From contig JAJDHD010000005.1 in NCBI GenBank assembly GCA_030266015.1, forward strand, positions 1-64,000: a stretch of DNA of 64,000 bases, in the 5' to 3' direction. The notes beneath the pieces are model-generated. The model made no database searches. It had not been told where the DNA came from and saw nothing but the letters and a program-made list of their open reading frames with translations. The position numbers and the translations under genes were made by a program. The stretch comes from Christensenellaceae bacterium OttesenSCG-928-K19. Its GTDB lineage: Bacteria; Bacillota; Clostridia; Christensenellales; Christensenellaceae. Positions 62,946 to 64,000 of this stretch are shown here, piece by piece (positions within the stretch are counted from its first letter, which is position 1; each line of letters opens with the position of its first letter).

Positions 62946-64000
62946 TTATATGTTGCCGCGCTTATCGCGGTATTTGCCGGGCGAGGTGCCCGTCTGTTTT
63001 TTAAATACTTTGTTGAAATACGTTTGATCCTCGAACCCGCACAGGTAGGCGACCTCTACAAGCGGGATATCCTTGTCCAAAAGCAGCATTTTTGCGTTGT
63101 CCACCCGCACTTTGTTGATAAACCCTGTGATAGAGATTCCCATTTCGTCCTTGAATACCCTGCTGATATACGACACCGAAAAATTGACATTGGACGAAAT
63201 ATCATTCAGCGTAATCTTCTGCATATAGTTCTGCCGGATATAGGTGATAATATCCAGTATAATGTCCGAATGTTTCACAGCGCCAAGGTCAAACACGCTG
63301 TTGGTAAAACGGATGAGCACATTTGCCAGCCAGGTGTTGAGCTCGTCCAGCGTTTTAAAGCTGTCGATATCCCGCAGGTAATCATAGTTGAGGCCAAATA
63401 CCTGCACCACATCCGCGCCACCTTCAATCGCCGCCCGGGAGAGAAGCACGATAAGCTCGGTTGTTCGCGCTTTGATGACATTGAAGTCGCCCCCGGAGCA
63501 GAAAAACACGTTGCCCAGTATTTCATTCAATACCTTTTGGGCGGCGGGTCTGTTGCCCTGCGCAATATAGTTCTGGAGTGACTTTTCTGCTTCTATGGGA
63601 TACCTGTAGCTGTTCGATGCCTCGTTCTTCATGTCGGTGATGTAGGTAAACTGCTCGCTATCGCTCGTTGCAAGCTGCTCCATAATACGAAGCTCTATGC
63701 TGTCCCGCTCCATTGCGTAGGAGGTAAGCATATATAACACATCCGCAAAAGAGGATACCCTGCCGCATTCCACATACGGTATGGTATCGGCCAGCTTTTT
63801 TAGCCCGGCCACCGCTTTCCCGTCAAAAAAACCGGGTAGCTCCTCCGACAAAAATTCCTCACGGTCGGTCATCAAAAACGGGCCAACTACGATGCCCATC
63901 TTTTCACGGCCTTTTGATAACATTGTATTGATAAACGTCAGCCCCAGCGGACAAAGCCATTCATACTTGCCGCCCCAGCGCTCAGACTGGTAGCACGCAT
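62946..64000 (-). CDS. PocR-domain AraC-family regulator, 5' end outside the window
   Basis: At least 351 residues; the frame stays open to the window end. The upstream part CYQSERWGGKYEWLCPLGLT followed by IVVGPFLM is a PocR sensory domain. The C-terminal part is an AraC DNA-binding domain: DIISYIRQNYMQKITLND-like ITLNDISSNVNFSVSYISRVFK and VAYLCGFEDQTYFNKVFKK. PocR domains are thought to sense hydrocarbon-type compounds such as propanediol, and such regulators often sit by corrinoid methyltransferase genes. It lies 60 bases upstream of the corrinoid protein gene, which it probably controls. Confidence 0.9.
   Translation of the reverse strand, partial: ACYQSERWGGKYEWLCPLGLTFINTMLSKGREKMGIVVGPFLMTDREEFLSEELPGFFDGKAVAGLKKLADTIPYVECGRVSSFADVLYMLTSYAMERDSIELRIMEQLATSDSEQFTYITDMKNEASNSYRYPIEAEKSLQNYIAQGNRPAAQKVLNEILGNVFFCSGGDFNVIKARTTELIVLLSRAAIEGGADVVQVFGLNYDYLRDIDSFKTLDELNTWLANVLIRFTNSVFDLGAVKHSDIILDIITYIRQNYMQKITLNDISSNVNFSVSYISRVFKDEMGISITGFINKVRVDNAKMLLLDKDIPLVEVAYLCGFEDQTYFNKVFKKQTGTSPGKYRDKRGNI

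Overview
The window is about 64 kb of a low-to-mid GC Gram-positive chromosome around the replication origin, most likely from an anaerobic member of class Clostridia (Bacillota). The evidence is the gene order (rpmH-rnpA-yidD-yidC-jag-mnmE-mnmG-rsmG-parA-parB on one side of an origin, dnaA-dnaN-recF on the other), near-perfect SigA-type promoters, AGGAGG-type ribosome sites, TTG and GTG starts, RemB, an Rrf2/Isc operon, and a corrinoid protein next to a PocR-domain regulator. Genus cannot be decided from the sequence alone.

Left flank (1-20.5 kb): the end of an ABC importer operon carrying a fused winged-helix/cytidylyltransferase-like protein, a membrane sulfatase-fold enzyme, an acyl-CoA synthetase, a YeiH-type transporter, the operon iscR-iscS-iscU-tcdA, a membrane zinc-ribbon protein, an unusual rubredoxin-like protein, deoD, a P-type ATPase, argJ, a Cys-rich unknown, a DUF362 protein, a DUF116 protein and a NYN-LOTUS protein. 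Origin left arm (20.5-31.4 kb, minus strand): DUF975 protein, rpmH (44 codons), rnpA, yidD, yidC, jag, mnmE, mnmG, rsmG, parA, parB and a cell-wall amidase, with two perfect parS sites between mnmG and rsmG. Origin (31.4-33.5 kb): DnaA boxes on both sides of dnaA.

Origin right arm (33.5-49 kb): dnaN and recF are plus strand, but the next block (broken GNAT gene, gyrA, an unknown gene, gyrB, remB) is inverted relative to the usual recF-remB-gyrB-gyrA order and faces the origin. It is followed by a polyphosphate:AMP phosphotransferase, a B12-enzyme activation protein, a HAD phosphatase, an ACP with an AMP-forming ligase, an L,D-transpeptidase and a DMT transporter.

Right flank (49-64 kb): a DUF1538 transporter with two PII-like proteins, a second ACP/ligase pair, an isolated FliD-like protein, YjbR, ThpR, Sir2, an acyl-CoA synthetase with an XRE-cupin regulator, the AmmeMemoRadiSam trio (LigB/Memo-like, AMMECR1, radical SAM), and a corrinoid protein with a PocR-AraC regulator cut by the window end.

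Functional threads: chromosome replication and segregation (dnaA, dnaN, recF, gyrase, parABS); Fe-S assembly coupled to tRNA modification (isc-tcdA); four AMP-forming acyl ligases, two paired with dedicated ACPs; corrinoid methyl-transfer parts (44 kb and 62-64 kb); and several conserved but poorly understood systems (AmmeMemoRadiSam, DUF1538-PII, DUF116, the gene between gyrB and gyrA).
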